Below, one piece after another: positions 34,489 to 48,897 of a DNA stretch of 64,000 nucleotides. The stretch spans positions 1-64,000 of the forward strand of contig JAFQXE010000042.1 of the NCBI GenBank assembly GCA_017407125.1. Reading direction: 5' to 3'. Positions within the stretch are counted from its first letter, which is position 1. Each line of letters begins with the position of its first letter. The position numbers and the translations under genes were made by a program. The notes beneath the pieces were generated by a model. That model was not told where the DNA came from, searched no databases, and worked only from the letters and a program-made list of their open reading frames with translations. This DNA is from Thermoguttaceae bacterium (GTDB lineage Bacteria; Planctomycetota; Planctomycetia; Pirellulales; Thermoguttaceae).

Positions 34489-35533
34489 TCATCTCACCCC
34501 AAATGGCGCGGTCGTTAACCGGGGAATCGTCGGCGAAATCGACAACCAGGTCAAGGCGTTTTTTGCCGTTCAGGGGGACGTCAATTTTAACCGGAGCGTC
34601 CGTTGCCGACAGCGTCCACGTTCCCGCCAACGCGCCGTCGGTAAAAACGCGAAACCGCACAGACCCGGTTTTGACTCCGTACGGTCGAGCGACATACCCG
34701 GTCAGATGAGAGTTTGCGGTTGAACTGAGGTTTTCGTTGATTCTAAATGTCAGCCGGGACGACGCGGCAACGCCGAACCCGTGCAGATAATATTGACCTG
34801 TATTGGCGCGAAGCCGTCCGCCGTTGACGTCTGCGTTGACGCGATACGACTGCGGCGGAGCAGACCAAAACGGAATCTGCGCCGTCTGCGCCAGAACAAG
34901 CTCGTCCAGCCATCCACCGTTAACCGGAGGAAGTGCTGTAACAATGTCTGACTCGTCAAACTCGTACGTCGTTTCGCTCCATGGGAACCAGACTGTAACA
35001 ACGCCGTTTTCCGTTTTCATCGAGCTTGCATAAAAAATCGCCCCGTCTTGAGTCGTAAAGACCCAACGATGACGATTGATAAAGACTACTTTCTTATTAA
35101 AAATCAGCGCTCTGGTTTGTACGACGGGAAACGTCTGATCGCCATGCGTAGTAGAATAGTATTTTAATACGAATCCGTCCAATCCCTCAAAATAGCCGGA
35201 ATAGCTTTTTCCCGCAGCGTCAATTATCAAGTCGGTTGGACTGTCTTTCTGAAGATTCCGCACCAGAACGGCTTCCGCTTCATCCTGAACGGGACGGGAG
35301 AATACGATTCCCGCCAACGAGGAATAGGGAATCGTCATCTGTTCCGGCTTGGACAGACGCGTTATCTGGACTTCCTCTTTCGTCAAGCTGGTTACAGCGC
35401 ACGGAATAACGGTCCCGTCCATCAGAACGACCAGGTGCGGAACCTGACGGCTAAAGGACTGCGCCTGCGCCGACGCGCCGACGCCAAACAGCGCGACACT
35501 CGCAAACGTCAACAGTAAGATTATTTTTCTCAT
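34460..35533 (-). CDS. Secreted protein with C-terminal NPCBM-like domain (357 aa)
   Basis: Signal peptide at residues 1-24 (ASAQA-QSF). Residues about 30-200 form a beta-rich domain with two similar halves (LVVLMDGTVIPCAVTSLTKEE; DLIIDAAGKSYSGYFEGLDG) reminiscent of an Sm-like or SLA1-type fold. The C-terminal part, about 215-350, resembles the NPCBM/NEW2 galactose-binding-like domain (YYLHGFGVAASSRLTFRI, GSVRFRVFTDG, LDLVVDFADDSPVNDRAIWGEMRV). Probably binds carbohydrate outside the cytoplasm. Ends in the heptamer-encoded GSRQ. The AsnB-like gene follows about 190 bp downstream; no functional link is apparent. Confidence 0.75.
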   Translation of the reverse strand: MRKIILLLTFASVALFGVGASAQAQSFSRQVPHLVVLMDGTVIPCAVTSLTKEEVQITRLSKPEQMTIPYSSLAGIVFSRPVQDEAEAVLVRNLQKDSPTDLIIDAAGKSYSGYFEGLDGFVLKYYSTTHGDQTFPVVQTRALIFNKKVVFINRHRWVFTTQDGAIFYASSMKTENGVVTVWFPWSETTYEFDESDIVTALPPVNGGWLDELVLAQTAQIPFWSAPPQSYRVNADVNGGRLRANTGQYYLHGFGVAASSRLTFRINENLSSTANSHLTGYVARPYGVKTGSVRFRVFTDGALAGTWTLSATDAPVKIDVPLNGKKRLDLVVDFADDSPVNDRAIWGEMRVEARGSRQ

Positions 35534-35581
35534 ACTGTAATTGTATTAATTATCGGACAATTCGCAAGGGGGGAGGGGGAA

Positions 35582-35645
35582 TTAGTTAGGAGTTAGGAAT
35601 GAGGAGTGAGGAGTTAAACGATGGGGAGCGCTTTGCGACTGGGAG
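35582..35645. repeat. Heptamer element (AGTTAGG/AGTGAGG type)
   Basis: AGTTAGG AGTTAGG, AATGAGG and AGTGAGG units, then GAGCGCTTTGCGA as core (about 35627-35639). It is followed by the hairpin GCGGCGCC-CCTA-GGCGCCGC (35649-35668) and CTTGTCC, a combination also found at 52865-52892. Confidence 0.75.
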
Positions 35646-35731
35646 TGCGGCGCCCCTAGGCGCCGCCTTGTCCTATGACCTGCGTATACGCTCTGTTCAG
35701 CCGGTTACAAGACTCACACACTTTGACTATT

Positions 35732-37696
35732 TCATTCAACAGCCCCATGCTCTTTGAGCCATTGAACCATTTTCGGATAGCCAACTTCTTCAGCAAGATT
35801 CAAAGCCGTCTTTCCGTCATTGTTTTTAGCGTTGACATCAAAACCCTGCTTAACCAGCCATGGAACCAGATCCATGTTATTTTTTTCAGCGGCGCAATGC
35901 AAAACCGTCATTCCGTCGTTATCTTTCGCGTTGACGTCTGCGCCATGGTCAATGAGCCACTGAATCTGTTCCGGTTTCTTGTCTGAGGCTTCAGAAAGCA
36001 CGGCGGTCATTCCGCCATTGTCCCGGGAATTGACGTCCATGCCCTGTTCAATGAGCCATTGAACCGTTTCCCAACAGTTAAAATGACTGGCGGCAAAAAG
36101 CAGGGCGTTTTTGCCGTCGTTGTCTTTTTCATTAACGTCCAATCCCTGTTCAATGAGCCACTGAACCAGTTCCAGAGAATCGCTGCCGGCGGCGTAATGC
36201 AAGACGGTTTTTCCGTCTTTGGTTTTGGCGTTGACGTCCAATCCCTGTCCAATAAGCCATTGAACCAGTTCCAAAGAACCGCTGTAAGCAGCATAGTGCA
36301 AAGCGGTTTTTCCGGAATTGTCTTTTGCATTGACGTCCGCGCCTTGTCCAACCAGCCATTGAACAAGTTCCAGATTTTCACTTTGAACTGCGTTATGCAA
36401 GACGGTTATTCCGAAATCGTCTTTTGCGTTGACGTCAGCCCCTTGTTCAACAAACCACTTAGTGATTTCCAGATTGCGGCATCGAACTACTCTATGTAAT
36501 ACAGCGCCTCCGCGCTTGCTTTTTGCATTGACGTCCGCGCCCTGTTCGACCAGCCATTGAACCAGTTTCAGATTATTGTGCGAAGCATAATACAAAGGAG
36601 TGTATCCAGAACGATCTTTCGCATTGACGTCCGCGCCCTGTTCGACCAGCCATTGAACCAGTTCCAAAGAACCGCTCAGAGCGGCGTAATGCAAGATCGA
36701 GACGTTGCGTTCGTCTACTGCGATGACGTCCAATCCCTGTTTAACCAGCCATTGAGCCAGTTCCAAAGAACCCATTTGAGCGGCAATATGTAACAACGTC
36801 CTGCCTTGACCATCTTTGACGTTTACGTCGAGTCCCTGTCCAATGAGCCACTGAACCAGTTTCAGATTACCGCTGCCGGCGGCTGCATGTAAAATCGTTT
36901 CGTTATATTCATCTTTTGCATTAACGTCCAAACCCTGTTCAATGAGCCATTGAACCAGTTCCAAAGAACCGTTTTCGGCGGCGGAAAACAAGACGTTCCT
37001 TTTGAAATCGTCTGTTTGGTTGACGTCCGCTCCTTGTTCAATGAGCCACTCAACGAACTCCATGCAGCCGTTAAGAGCGGCGACCTGCAAGGGCGTCATT
37101 CCATTGTAGCTTTTTGTATTTATATCAGCCCCATGTTCAATCAGCAGCTTGGCGATTTCCCGGTCGCCTATTTCGGCTGATTTATAAATGGGCGTTTCCT
37201 CGAATACCTCTTTTGCATTGACGTCCAACCCTTGTTCCAGCAGCCATTGAACCAGTTCCACAGAACCGCTTCGGGCGGCGGAATGTAACAGCGTCCAGCC
37301 TTCACGGTCTTTGACGTTGACGTCCATTCCTTGTGAGATCAGCCACTCAACCAGTTCCAGATTGCCGCTTCGAGCGGCGGGCTGCAAGATTGTTATTCCC
37401 AAGCTGCTTTTTGCATTGACGTCTAATCCCTGTTCCACCAGCCATTGAACCAGTTCCAAACTGCCGCTTCGGGCGGCGGAATGCAAGAGCGTCCAGTCTT
37501 CTCGAGCTTTTACATTGACGTCCGCGCCCTGTTCCAGAAGTTCCTTTACCCGATTCAGATTGCCAGTCAGAGCCGCGTAATGAAGGACGTTTTCTCCAAA
37601 TGCCGAACGATAGGAAAAATCAAAACTGCCGGTTTGAAACATCTGTTCAAAACGTTCAACGTCTTCTTTATCCATAATTTCTTTTAAATCAATCAT
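35732..37696 (-). CDS. Ankyrin-repeat protein, 19 repeats (654 aa)
   Basis: After about 28 N-terminal residues the whole protein consists of 19 ankyrin units of 33 residues, consensus KDxxGxTxLHxAAxSGxLELVQWLxEQGxDVNA. No signal peptide, membrane segment, catalytic domain or C-terminal extension; it ends within the last unit. A cytosolic protein-interaction scaffold is likely. Unit 5 (ETPIYKSAEIGDREIAKLLIEHG) and the two outermost units are the most divergent; units with LELVQWL are near-identical, pointing to recent internal amplification. It lies back-to-back with rpoB, about 0.8 kb away. Function unknown. Confidence 0.9.
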   Translation of the reverse strand: MIDLKEIMDKEDVERFEQMFQTGSFDFSYRSAFGENVLHYAALTGNLNRVKELLEQGADVNVKAREDWTLLHSAARSGSLELVQWLVEQGLDVNAKSSLGITILQPAARSGNLELVEWLISQGMDVNVKDREGWTLLHSAARSGSVELVQWLLEQGLDVNAKEVFEETPIYKSAEIGDREIAKLLIEHGADINTKSYNGMTPLQVAALNGCMEFVEWLIEQGADVNQTDDFKRNVLFSAAENGSLELVQWLIEQGLDVNAKDEYNETILHAAAGSGNLKLVQWLIGQGLDVNVKDGQGRTLLHIAAQMGSLELAQWLVKQGLDVIAVDERNVSILHYAALSGSLELVQWLVEQGADVNAKDRSGYTPLYYASHNNLKLVQWLVEQGADVNAKSKRGGAVLHRVVRCRNLEITKWFVEQGADVNAKDDFGITVLHNAVQSENLELVQWLVGQGADVNAKDNSGKTALHYAAYSGSLELVQWLIGQGLDVNAKTKDGKTVLHYAAGSDSLELVQWLIEQGLDVNEKDNDGKNALLFAASHFNCWETVQWLIEQGMDVNSRDNGGMTAVLSEASDKKPEQIQWLIDHGADVNAKDNDGMTVLHCAAEKNNMDLVPWLVKQGFDVNAKNNDGKTALNLAEEVGYPKMVQWLKEHGAVE

Positions 37697-38113
37697 CTCA
37701 ATACTTTCTTATATGCGACAATTGCCAGAGTTGTCTGTTACGTAACAGGACTAAACAGTTATTTGATTATAGCGCCAAAGACGATTTTATACAAGGGGTT
37801 TCTTTAAGCAATTTCATGAGTAAATCCGATTGAAATTGTAACGATTATCAGAATGAAAATACGGTAAGAACGTCATCCTCTTTTTCAGAACACAATCGGC
37901 GATTAAAGCAGAGGCGTTTCAATGACAATAGAGAAGACAACCTTTTCCAGAAAGCGGATTATTCTAACCGTTTGCTATTCCCAGGCGCTCGCTTGCTGGA
38001 AGATGGTAATTCCTCAAAAAAGATTAATATAAACCAAATATATCAGTTGCAATAGCATTAAAATACTATATGAAAACAGGAAAAAATTTTCAAATTTATT
38101 TGTTCCCACCCTA
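37697..38113. other. AT-rich intergenic region before the rpoBC promoter
   Basis: Divergent upstream region between the ankyrin gene and rpoB. Only very short frames (for example 36 codons from 37922) are present and none is convincing. No tRNA-like fold or repeat of the families above was recognised. Confidence 0.4.
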
Positions 38114-38141
38114 TTGACAATATTTTGGATTTGATTATAAT
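38114..38141 (+). promoter_or_regulatory. Consensus sigma-70 promoter of rpoBC
   Basis: Perfect TTGACA (38114-38119), 16-bp spacer, perfect TATAAT (38136-38141). It is the best promoter in the window and lies about 380 bp before rpoB, so the transcript should begin with a leader of about 370 nt. Confidence 0.85.
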
Positions 38142-38148
38142 GGGCGAA

Positions 38149-38522
38149 AATTGTTGCAATAATTTTAACATCTTTACCCCAAAAGGAAGTACATGTATAA
38201 TTAACCCGACACCTTGGTAAACCTCAAAAACGCCGTGTTTTTAAGGCTCCCGCCAAGAACAGCCCGTGTTTAATTACTTGATACAGCCGCCGCTATCTTA
38301 TAAGCCGGTCAGAAGTAAAAATCGAAAGCTGTCCTGGTATTTTCCAATCACCCTCCGTTAAAAGGACATTTCAGGATTTTACCTCTGCTTCTATTACCGA
38401 AGCTGAATTTTCCTCGGAAATAATTTTCCTAACCCTTTATTTCCACTCAAATTATACATATTTCCCGCGAGTTAAGATAATTTTGTCCGTTTTAATTACC
38501 ATTAACCAAAAGGTATCAATTC
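38149..38522 (+). promoter_or_regulatory. Long 5' leader of rpoB
   Basis: About 370 nt between the consensus promoter and the rpoB ATG contain no gene. In many bacteria rpoB is preceded by rplJ-rplL and controlled from their leader; here neither gene is present, so this untranslated stretch is a candidate for autogenous or growth-related control. No specific structure was identified with confidence. Confidence 0.4.
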
Positions 38523-41500
38523 ATGGCAACGAAAGAAATTCGACGTCTGAATCCGAAGGAAACGCGCCACTTTGGCAAAGAGCGTTTCGCCGTTCCGATT
38601 CCGGACTTGACCAGTTTGCAGACCTACAATTACGATCGCTTTTTACAGTATGGGATTCCCAAGGAAAAACGCGAAGACATTGGTCTGGAGTCCATTTTTA
38701 GAGAATTCTTCCCGATTCAAAATCACGATGGGAAAGTTTCTCTGGAATACGTAGATTACGAGCTTTGTCCGCCTCGTTACGAACCGGACGAATGCCGTTT
38801 GCTCAAACTGACGTACGGTCGCCCGCTTCGCGTTAAGTTCAGACTGTATCGCGAAGGAAAAGACACGCTGGAATCGGAGGTTTTCCTGTGCGATATCCCG
38901 ATCATGCTTGGCGGCGGCGAGTTTATCATCAACGGTTCGGAACGCGTTGTTGTCAACCAGCTTCACCGTTCTCCCGGTATTGACTTTATTACCGATGAAG
39001 ACAATTCAGACCGTTACGCTTATTCCTGCCGTATTATTCCTGAACGCGGCAGCTGGATCGAAATCAACATTTCCAAAAAGGACTCTCTGCAGCTGCGTAT
39101 TGACCAGAGTCAGAAGTTCTCTGCGATGACTCTTCTTCGCGCCATGGACAGCCGTTTTTCGTCTACGCCGGCGTTAATGAAAGAGTTCTATGGAGATTCG
39201 GTTGTAAAGCTCAAAACGAAGACCGTCAAAGATACAGAAAAGCTGGTCGGCATGTACGCGCTGGACGACATTATCGTTCCGACGGGCGAAGAAGCTGGGA
39301 ACGTCTTGCTCAACTTTGGAGAGAAGATTACCGAACAAATTGCCGAAAGAATCGCCGATTCCACGATTGAATCGCTGGAAGTCATGCCCAAGCCCAAAAA
39401 CATGATGATTATCGAGTCCATTAAGGACGACATGTCGAAATCTCATGAAGACGCTTTGTGGCAAATCTACAGACGCTTGCGTCCAGGCAACCCGCAGTTG
39501 CTGGAAAAGGCAAAGCAGCTCTTCCAGGAAAAGTTCAAGGATTTGTCCCGTTATCGACTGGGTCTGGTTGGTCGATTCAGAATCAACCGCAAACTCAATC
39601 TGGACGTAGACAAAAACGAGCAGGGTCTGACGACGACTGACCTTGTTACCGCTTTGAAGTACCTCATCCAGTTGTGCGACAAAGATCCCAGCGCCCAGTT
39701 GGACGACATCGACCATTTGGGCAACCGCCGTTTGAGAACCATTGACGAACTGGCTGTTGACGAACTCCGCAAGGGATTCATGAAACTGACGCGCACTGTC
39801 AAAGAGCGCATGAACATGAAAGACCCGTCCGAACTGTCTCCGCAAAACCTGGTTAACCAGAAGAGCATTTCCTCTACGGTAGACTTCTTCTTCGGCCGCG
39901 GCGAATTGTCACAGGTTGTCGACCAGACCAACCCGCTGTCCATGCTTACGCACGAACGCCGTCTGTCCGCTTTGGGTCCTGGCGGTTTGAACCGTAAGCG
40001 CGCCGGTTCCGAAGTTCGAGACGTTCACCACTCTCACTTTGGTCGAATTTGCCCCATTGAAACCCCTGAAGGTACAAACATCGGTTTGATTTCGTCTTTG
40101 GCTACTTACGCCGCGGTAGACGAATTCGGGTTCCTTACCACGCCGTATCAGGTTGTTAAGGACGGCGTCCTTCAAAAAGAGATTAAATGGCTTCGCGCTG
40201 ACGAGGAAGAAGGACTCTTCTTCGCTCCGGCAGACGTTCACATTCAGGACGGACGCATTGTTGGCTGCGATCAGGCGATTGGAGCTAACGTCGTTGGACG
40301 AAGAAACGGCGAATATGAAGTCGGTAAAATCAAAGACGTTAATTTCATCGACGTTTCTCCATGCCAGATGGTCGGCGTTTCCGCCGGTCTGATTCCGTTC
40401 CTTGAACACGACGACGCCAACCGCGCTTTGATGGGTTCTAACATGCAGCGTCAAGGCGTTCCGCTGCTTTGCAGCGAAGCCCCGATTGTCGCCACAGGCA
40501 TGGAAGAGCCGGCGGCTCGCAACTCCAGCCTGCTCATTCGTTCAAGACGCGCTGGTAAAGTTACCTACGTTGACGGAATTCGCTGCGTTGTTACCGGTCC
40601 GGTAGACAGCGAAGGCAAGGTTATTGAATCCGAACAGTACGAAGACGAATACGTCATGCGAAAGTTCGTCGGTCTGAACGACCTGACCTGCCAGAACCAG
40701 CGTCCGATCGTCAAACCTGGTCAGATTCTCGCGGCTGGCGACATCATCGCCGACGGCGCCGCCATTGATCACGGCGAACTGGCTCTGGGACGCAACGTCC
40801 TGTGCGCGTTTATGGTCTGGGAAGGTTACAACTACGAAGACGCTATCATTCTGTCTGAAGAACTCGTTCAGAACGATACGTACACCAGCATCCATATTAT
40901 CGAACTGGAAAAAGAAATTCGCGACACCAAACTGGGACGCGAGGAATTCACCCGAGACATTCCCAACGTTTCGGAAAAGGCTCTTCGCAATCTGGACGAA
41001 AACGGCATTGTCCGCATTGGAACGTACGTCCGCCAGGGCGACATTCTCGTCGGCAAGGTATCGCCCAAGTCCAAAACGGAACTGACGCCGGAAGAAAAGC
41101 TGCTCCACGCTATTTTCGGCCGCGTCGGCGAAGACGTTAAAAACGACTCGCTGGAAGTTCAAAGCGGCGTTGAAGGCATCGTCATTGACACGCAGCGCAT
41201 CGCCCGCAAGAGCACGCTTTCGCCGGAAGAAAAAATCGAATTCGACACGATTCTGGCTCAGCTGGAAGCGGAATATTACGAAAAGATCACCGCCAAGTTC
41301 TCTGCCATGATTCAATCGATGGAAGAACTTCTCGGTCAGCCGATTCACTCCCTGGCTGGAGAAAGCCTTATCGAAGATCTCGAATACAAGACCGTTGCCG
41401 AAAACGCCAATACGTTCAATCCTGAACGCACCGACGTCTGGAAGACTCTGACGGAGAAGCAGCGCGAGCAGTACATCAGCATGTATCGCAGCAAGTATCC

Positions 41501-42314
41501 GCAGGTCAAAGAACTCCTTGAAACGCTGGAACGCAAACGCAATTCACACAAGCGCGGCGACGAGCTTCGCAACGGCGTTTTGCAGACGGTCAAGGTTTTC
41601 ATCGCCAACAAACGCGTCCTGTCGGTCGGCGACAAGATGGCTGGTCGTCACGGAAACAAAGGCGTTATTTCCAAGATTATGCGCCGTGAAGACATGCCCT
41701 TCCTCGCAGACGGAACTCCCATTCAGATTCTTTTGAATCCGTTGGGCGTACCTTCTCGTATGAACGTTGGACAGGTTTTGGAAACCCACCTCGGCTGGGC
41801 GGGTGCGACGCTCGGATTCAAGTCCATTACGCCGGTATTTGACGGCGCTAAAGAGTCTGAAATCAACGACCTGCTGGAAAAAGCCGGTCTGCCTCGCAAC
41901 GGTAAAGCCCGTCTGTACGACGGTCGAACCGGCGAGCCGTTTGATCAGGAAATTACCGTTGGGTACATTTACATGCTCAAACTGCACCATTTGGTAGACG
42001 ACAAAGTCCACGCCAGAAGCACAGGTCCTTACTCCATGATTACACAGCAGCCTTTGGGCGGTAAAGCCCGTTCCGGCGGTCAGCGATTTGGGGAAATGGA
42101 AGTCTGGGCTTTGGAAGCGTACGGCGCCGCTTACATCCTTCAGGAACTCCTGACGGTCAAGTCGGACGACGTCGACGGTCGTACCAAGATTTACGAATCG
42201 ATGGTCAAGGGCGAAAATACGCTCGAAGCCGGAACCCCGGCGAGCTTTGACGTTTTGACCAACGAAATTCGCGGTCTGGGTCTTAACATGCAACTGGAAC
42301 GAGGGAGCAACTAA
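38523..42314 (+). CDS. rpoB: DNA-directed RNA polymerase subunit beta (1,263 aa)
   Basis: Full-length bacterial RpoB: N-terminal [15 protein letters not shown], fork/rifampicin region [20 protein letters not shown] with SALGPGGL (about 456-488), [14 protein letters not shown] [16 protein letters not shown], the active-site [20 protein letters not shown] and the C-terminal [24 protein letters not shown]. It forms the catalytic core of RNA polymerase with beta'. The consensus promoter 38114-38141 drives it; the ATG follows AAAAGG about nine bases upstream. rpoC begins 2 bp after the stop codon. At the rifampicin pocket the positions equivalent to E. coli Asp516, His526, Arg529 and Ser531 are kept, while Phe514 corresponds to Val. 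Confidence 0.99.
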   Translation: MATKEIRRLNPKETRHFGKERFAVPIPDLTSLQTYNYDRFLQYGIPKEKREDIGLESIFREFFPIQNHDGKVSLEYVDYELCPPRYEPDECRLLKLTYGRPLRVKFRLYREGKDTLESEVFLCDIPIMLGGGEFIINGSERVVVNQLHRSPGIDFITDEDNSDRYAYSCRIIPERGSWIEINISKKDSLQLRIDQSQKFSAMTLLRAMDSRFSSTPALMKEFYGDSVVKLKTKTVKDTEKLVGMYALDDIIVPTGEEAGNVLLNFGEKITEQIAERIADSTIESLEVMPKPKNMMIIESIKDDMSKSHEDALWQIYRRLRPGNPQLLEKAKQLFQEKFKDLSRYRLGLVGRFRINRKLNLDVDKNEQGLTTTDLVTALKYLIQLCDKDPSAQLDDIDHLGNRRLRTIDELAVDELRKGFMKLTRTVKERMNMKDPSELSPQNLVNQKSISSTVDFFFGRGELSQVVDQTNPLSMLTHERRLSALGPGGLNRKRAGSEVRDVHHSHFGRICPIETPEGTNIGLISSLATYAAVDEFGFLTTPYQVVKDGVLQKEIKWLRADEEEGLFFAPADVHIQDGRIVGCDQAIGANVVGRRNGEYEVGKIKDVNFIDVSPCQMVGVSAGLIPFLEHDDANRALMGSNMQRQGVPLLCSEAPIVATGMEEPAARNSSLLIRSRRAGKVTYVDGIRCVVTGPVDSEGKVIESEQYEDEYVMRKFVGLNDLTCQNQRPIVKPGQILAAGDIIADGAAIDHGELALGRNVLCAFMVWEGYNYEDAIILSEELVQNDTYTSIHIIELEKEIRDTKLGREEFTRDIPNVSEKALRNLDENGIVRIGTYVRQGDILVGKVSPKSKTELTPEEKLLHAIFGRVGEDVKNDSLEVQSGVEGIVIDTQRIARKSTLSPEEKIEFDTILAQLEAEYYEKITAKFSAMIQSMEELLGQPIHSLAGESLIEDLEYKTVAENANTFNPERTDVWKTLTEKQREQYISMYRSKYPQVKELLETLERKRNSHKRGDELRNGVLQTVKVFIANKRVLSVGDKMAGRHGNKGVISKIMRREDMPFLADGTPIQILLNPLGVPSRMNVGQVLETHLGWAGATLGFKSITPVFDGAKESEINDLLEKAGLPRNGKARLYDGRTGEPFDQEITVGYIYMLKLHHLVDDKVHARSTGPYSMITQQPLGGKARSGGQRFGEMEVWALEAYGAAYILQELLTVKSDDVDGRTKIYESMVKGENTLEAGTPASFDVLTNEIRGLGLNMQLERGSN

Positions 42315-42316
42315 CC

Positions 42317-46819
<4,503 letters not shown>

Positions 46820-46877
46820 TTTGGTTCGATAACACAGCGGGCGCCGCGTCCGCTCTGTTAACGTTGATTTAAAACAG

Positions 46878-46909
46878 AAAACCGGGAAGCGAAAGCTGTC
46901 CCGGTTTTT
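46878..46909 (+). terminator. Rho-independent terminator of rpoBC
   Basis: Perfect 10-bp stem AAAACCGGGA / TCCCGGTTTT with an 11-base loop, followed by T. It lies about 60 bp after the rpoC stop codon. Confidence 0.92.
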
Positions 46910-46981
46910 CTATGGTTAAACGACTGAACTTTTAACAATCGTTTACCAAACGGATTCTAACGATGCAATGTGTGATGGTTG

Positions 46982-47221
46982 TTACCTGACAGCGTCAAGA
47001 ACGTTCATAATCCAGGCAATCGCCAGAATAAGATAACCAAGACTACCCACAATCGGAATTGACACGGCTGGAATTATCGCGAAGCGAATCAGCGCCATAA
47101 TCACAAGTATGAGAACGAACCAAAAAATCGCCGAATTAATGCGACCTTCGAGAAGCTGTCCCAAGCCGGGAATGAAAAACGACGCGATTCCGCAAATCAG
47201 TTTGTTTACTTGTTTAGCCAT
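46982..47221 (-). CDS. Small two-helix membrane protein (79 aa)
   Basis: Starts MAKQVNKLICGIASFFIPGLGQLLEGR, then two membrane segments (about 30-48 and 53-73). The GIASFFIPGLGQLLEGR block is characteristic of the TM2-like small membrane proteins. A frame extends 28 codons upstream, but AAAGGA eight bases before this ATG (47219-47221) supports the shorter form. It converges with rpoC across the terminator. Function unknown; inner-membrane location expected. Confidence 0.75.
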   Translation of the reverse strand: MAKQVNKLICGIASFFIPGLGQLLEGRINSAIFWFVLILVIMALIRFAIIPAVSIPIVGSLGYLILAIAWIMNVLDAVR

Positions 47222-47428
47222 AATGAAAATCCTTTTGTAAAGAGTAAGGAACAAACAAACGATCAACTCTTTGGATAATATACCATAAAAGAGATTTTTT
47301 TGCAATCACAATTATTTTTCGGGATATTTTGAAAAACAACGGTCTTTCAGCTCTATTTTCAAACATCAAATGGATTGAAATTCAATCATTTCTATTCAAA
47401 AACTTTTCCGTCCCCCCCTTTTTTTCTT

Positions 47429-47456
47429 TTGACAAAATTGTTATAATATATATAGA
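47429..47456 (+). promoter_or_regulatory. Candidate promoter of the prenyltransferase-fold gene
   Basis: TTGACA (47429-47434), 16-bp spacer, TATAGA (47451-47456), about 125 bp before the start. A better -10 (TATAAT, 47442) is present but only 7 bp from the -35, so the pairing is uncertain. The rest of 47222-47581 is AT-rich without other recognised features. Confidence 0.4.
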
Positions 47457-47581
47457 AATAGTTGAGTAATATGCAATAAAATTGCAGTTACGATACATTA
47501 AAAGCAGGACGCAGCGACTGCAAAACGAGGCGTTTTTTCTGTTCTGTTTTGACTCTTATTCCCATCGAAAGGAACTTCAAC

Positions 47582-48763
47582 ATGATTAGAAAACTTTTGT
47601 CGGTATTGGTTGTTTTGGCTTTGTGCGTTAGCGTATACGCTCAGGAAGCTCCGAAGCAGGAAGCCGCGAGTAAACCCGCAGCGGGCGGCATGGGCGGACG
47701 CGGGTCGTTTACTCCCACTCCGTTTGTACGTCCGGAAACGATGCCGGAAGCGACTCCGGAAAACGTCGACAAGGCGATTGCCAAAGGCGTCGAGTATCTC
47801 AAAACCAAAGGACAGGGAGCAGACGGCTCGTTCAGCAAGTTCATGGGAATCGGGATTTCCGCGTTCGTAACTGGCGCGATGTTGGACGCTGGCTTGTCTC
47901 CGGACGACCCGGCTGTCGCCAAGGGATTAAAGTATCTCGAAGGGTTCGTTCAGCCCGACGGCGGAATCTACAATCCCGACATGATGCTCATTACGTACGA
48001 GTCCTGCATTGCTATCGACACGTTTGTCAAGGCGAACGTTGACGGTCGATACAACAACATTCTCAAGCGGGCGGAAACGTTTATCCGGTCAACCCAGTAC
48101 AACGAGGAAAACGGCTACTCTGCCGATAACCTCAACTACGGCGGCAGCGGCTACGGCACGATGGGGCGCGCTGACCTGTCCAACACAGGCTTTTTCCTGG
48201 ACGCCTTAAAATCGCTGGGCGCGAAGGCGGACGACCCTGCCATTCAAAAGGCGATGGTTTTCGTTTCCCGCTGCCAGAACTGCGAGTCCCCGCACAACAC
48301 GACCAAGTTTGCCGACAAGAACCCGGACGGCGGATTCTTCTACGTCTGCGTTGGCGACGGCAACATGGAAAACGGCGGTATGCGCTCTTACGGCTCCATG
48401 TCCTATACGGGATTAAAGAGCTTCATCTACGCCAATATGGATACCAACGACGTCCGTTACAAGGCGGCGATGGACTGGATTAAAAAGTACTATACCGTCC
48501 AGGAAAACCCGATGCAGCAGCAGGCGGGCGTTTATTATTACTTCAACACGTTTGGAAAGACAATGTCGCTTTTGGGACAGGATTCGTTCACCGACGCCAA
48601 CGGCAAAGCCCACAACTGGCGCGCTGAACTGGCGTCTGAAATCATTGCCCGCCAGCAGCCGGACGGTTCCTGGAAAAACGGCGATTCCAACCGCTGGATG
48701 GAAAACGATCAAAACCTCGCCACCGCCTACGCGATCAAAGCGTTGGTTATGACGAAAAAGTAG
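47582..48763 (+). CDS. Secreted prenyltransferase/squalene-cyclase-fold protein (393 aa)
   Basis: Signal peptide at residues 1-20 (SVYA-QEA), then a Lys/Ala/Gly-rich linker (GGMGGRGSF). The body has the alpha/alpha-toroid repeats of prenyltransferase/squalene oxidase-type proteins, each with DGS/DGG turns: GQGADGSFSKF, FVQPDGGIYNP, NTGFFLDALKSLG, NPDGGFFYVC, GSMSYTGLKSFIYA and RQQPDGSWKNG. The DxDD motif of active cyclases was not found. Secretion argues against terpene synthesis; a structural or binding role is more likely. The start at 47582 is supported by AAAGGAAC seven bases upstream. It lies upstream of an ABC exporter pair, with a long heptamer element between. The stop codon is the first TAG of that element. 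Confidence 0.82.
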   Translation: MIRKLLSVLVVLALCVSVYAQEAPKQEAASKPAAGGMGGRGSFTPTPFVRPETMPEATPENVDKAIAKGVEYLKTKGQGADGSFSKFMGIGISAFVTGAMLDAGLSPDDPAVAKGLKYLEGFVQPDGGIYNPDMMLITYESCIAIDTFVKANVDGRYNNILKRAETFIRSTQYNEENGYSADNLNYGGSGYGTMGRADLSNTGFFLDALKSLGAKADDPAIQKAMVFVSRCQNCESPHNTTKFADKNPDGGFFYVCVGDGNMENGGMRSYGSMSYTGLKSFIYANMDTNDVRYKAAMDWIKKYYTVQENPMQQQAGVYYYFNTFGKTMSLLGQDSFTDANGKAHNWRAELASEIIARQQPDGSWKNGDSNRWMENDQNLATAYAIKALVMTKK

Positions 48764-48896
48764 GCAGTAGTGCTTAGTACTTAGTGCTTAGTGCTTAGCA
48801 CTTAGGATTAAGGCGCAAAGCGCCTCACTATGCACTATGCACTACGCACTATGCACTCTACTCTCGCAACTCGCAACTCGTAACTCGCAACTTAAT
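48760..48896. repeat. Compound heptamer-arm element
   Basis: GTAGGCAGTAG, then TGCTTAG TACTTAG and further units, a palindromic core GGCGCAAAGCGCC (48812-48824), then TGCACTA TGCACTA units, then CGCAACT CGCAACT units. Three different heptamers in strict seven-base phase occupy the entire 134-bp gap between the two genes. Confidence 0.9.
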
Positions 48897-48897
48897 C

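Noticed and set aside
47429..47447. TTGACA followed by TATAAT as a perfect promoter
   Set aside because: Only 7 bp separate the two hexamers, which is incompatible with sigma-70 spacing; a 16-bp-spaced TATAGA is used instead.
48760..48896. Heptamer array as a CRISPR or VNTR of a coding sequence
   Set aside because: Period is seven, not a multiple of three, it is not translated beyond the stop codon and has no spacer structure.
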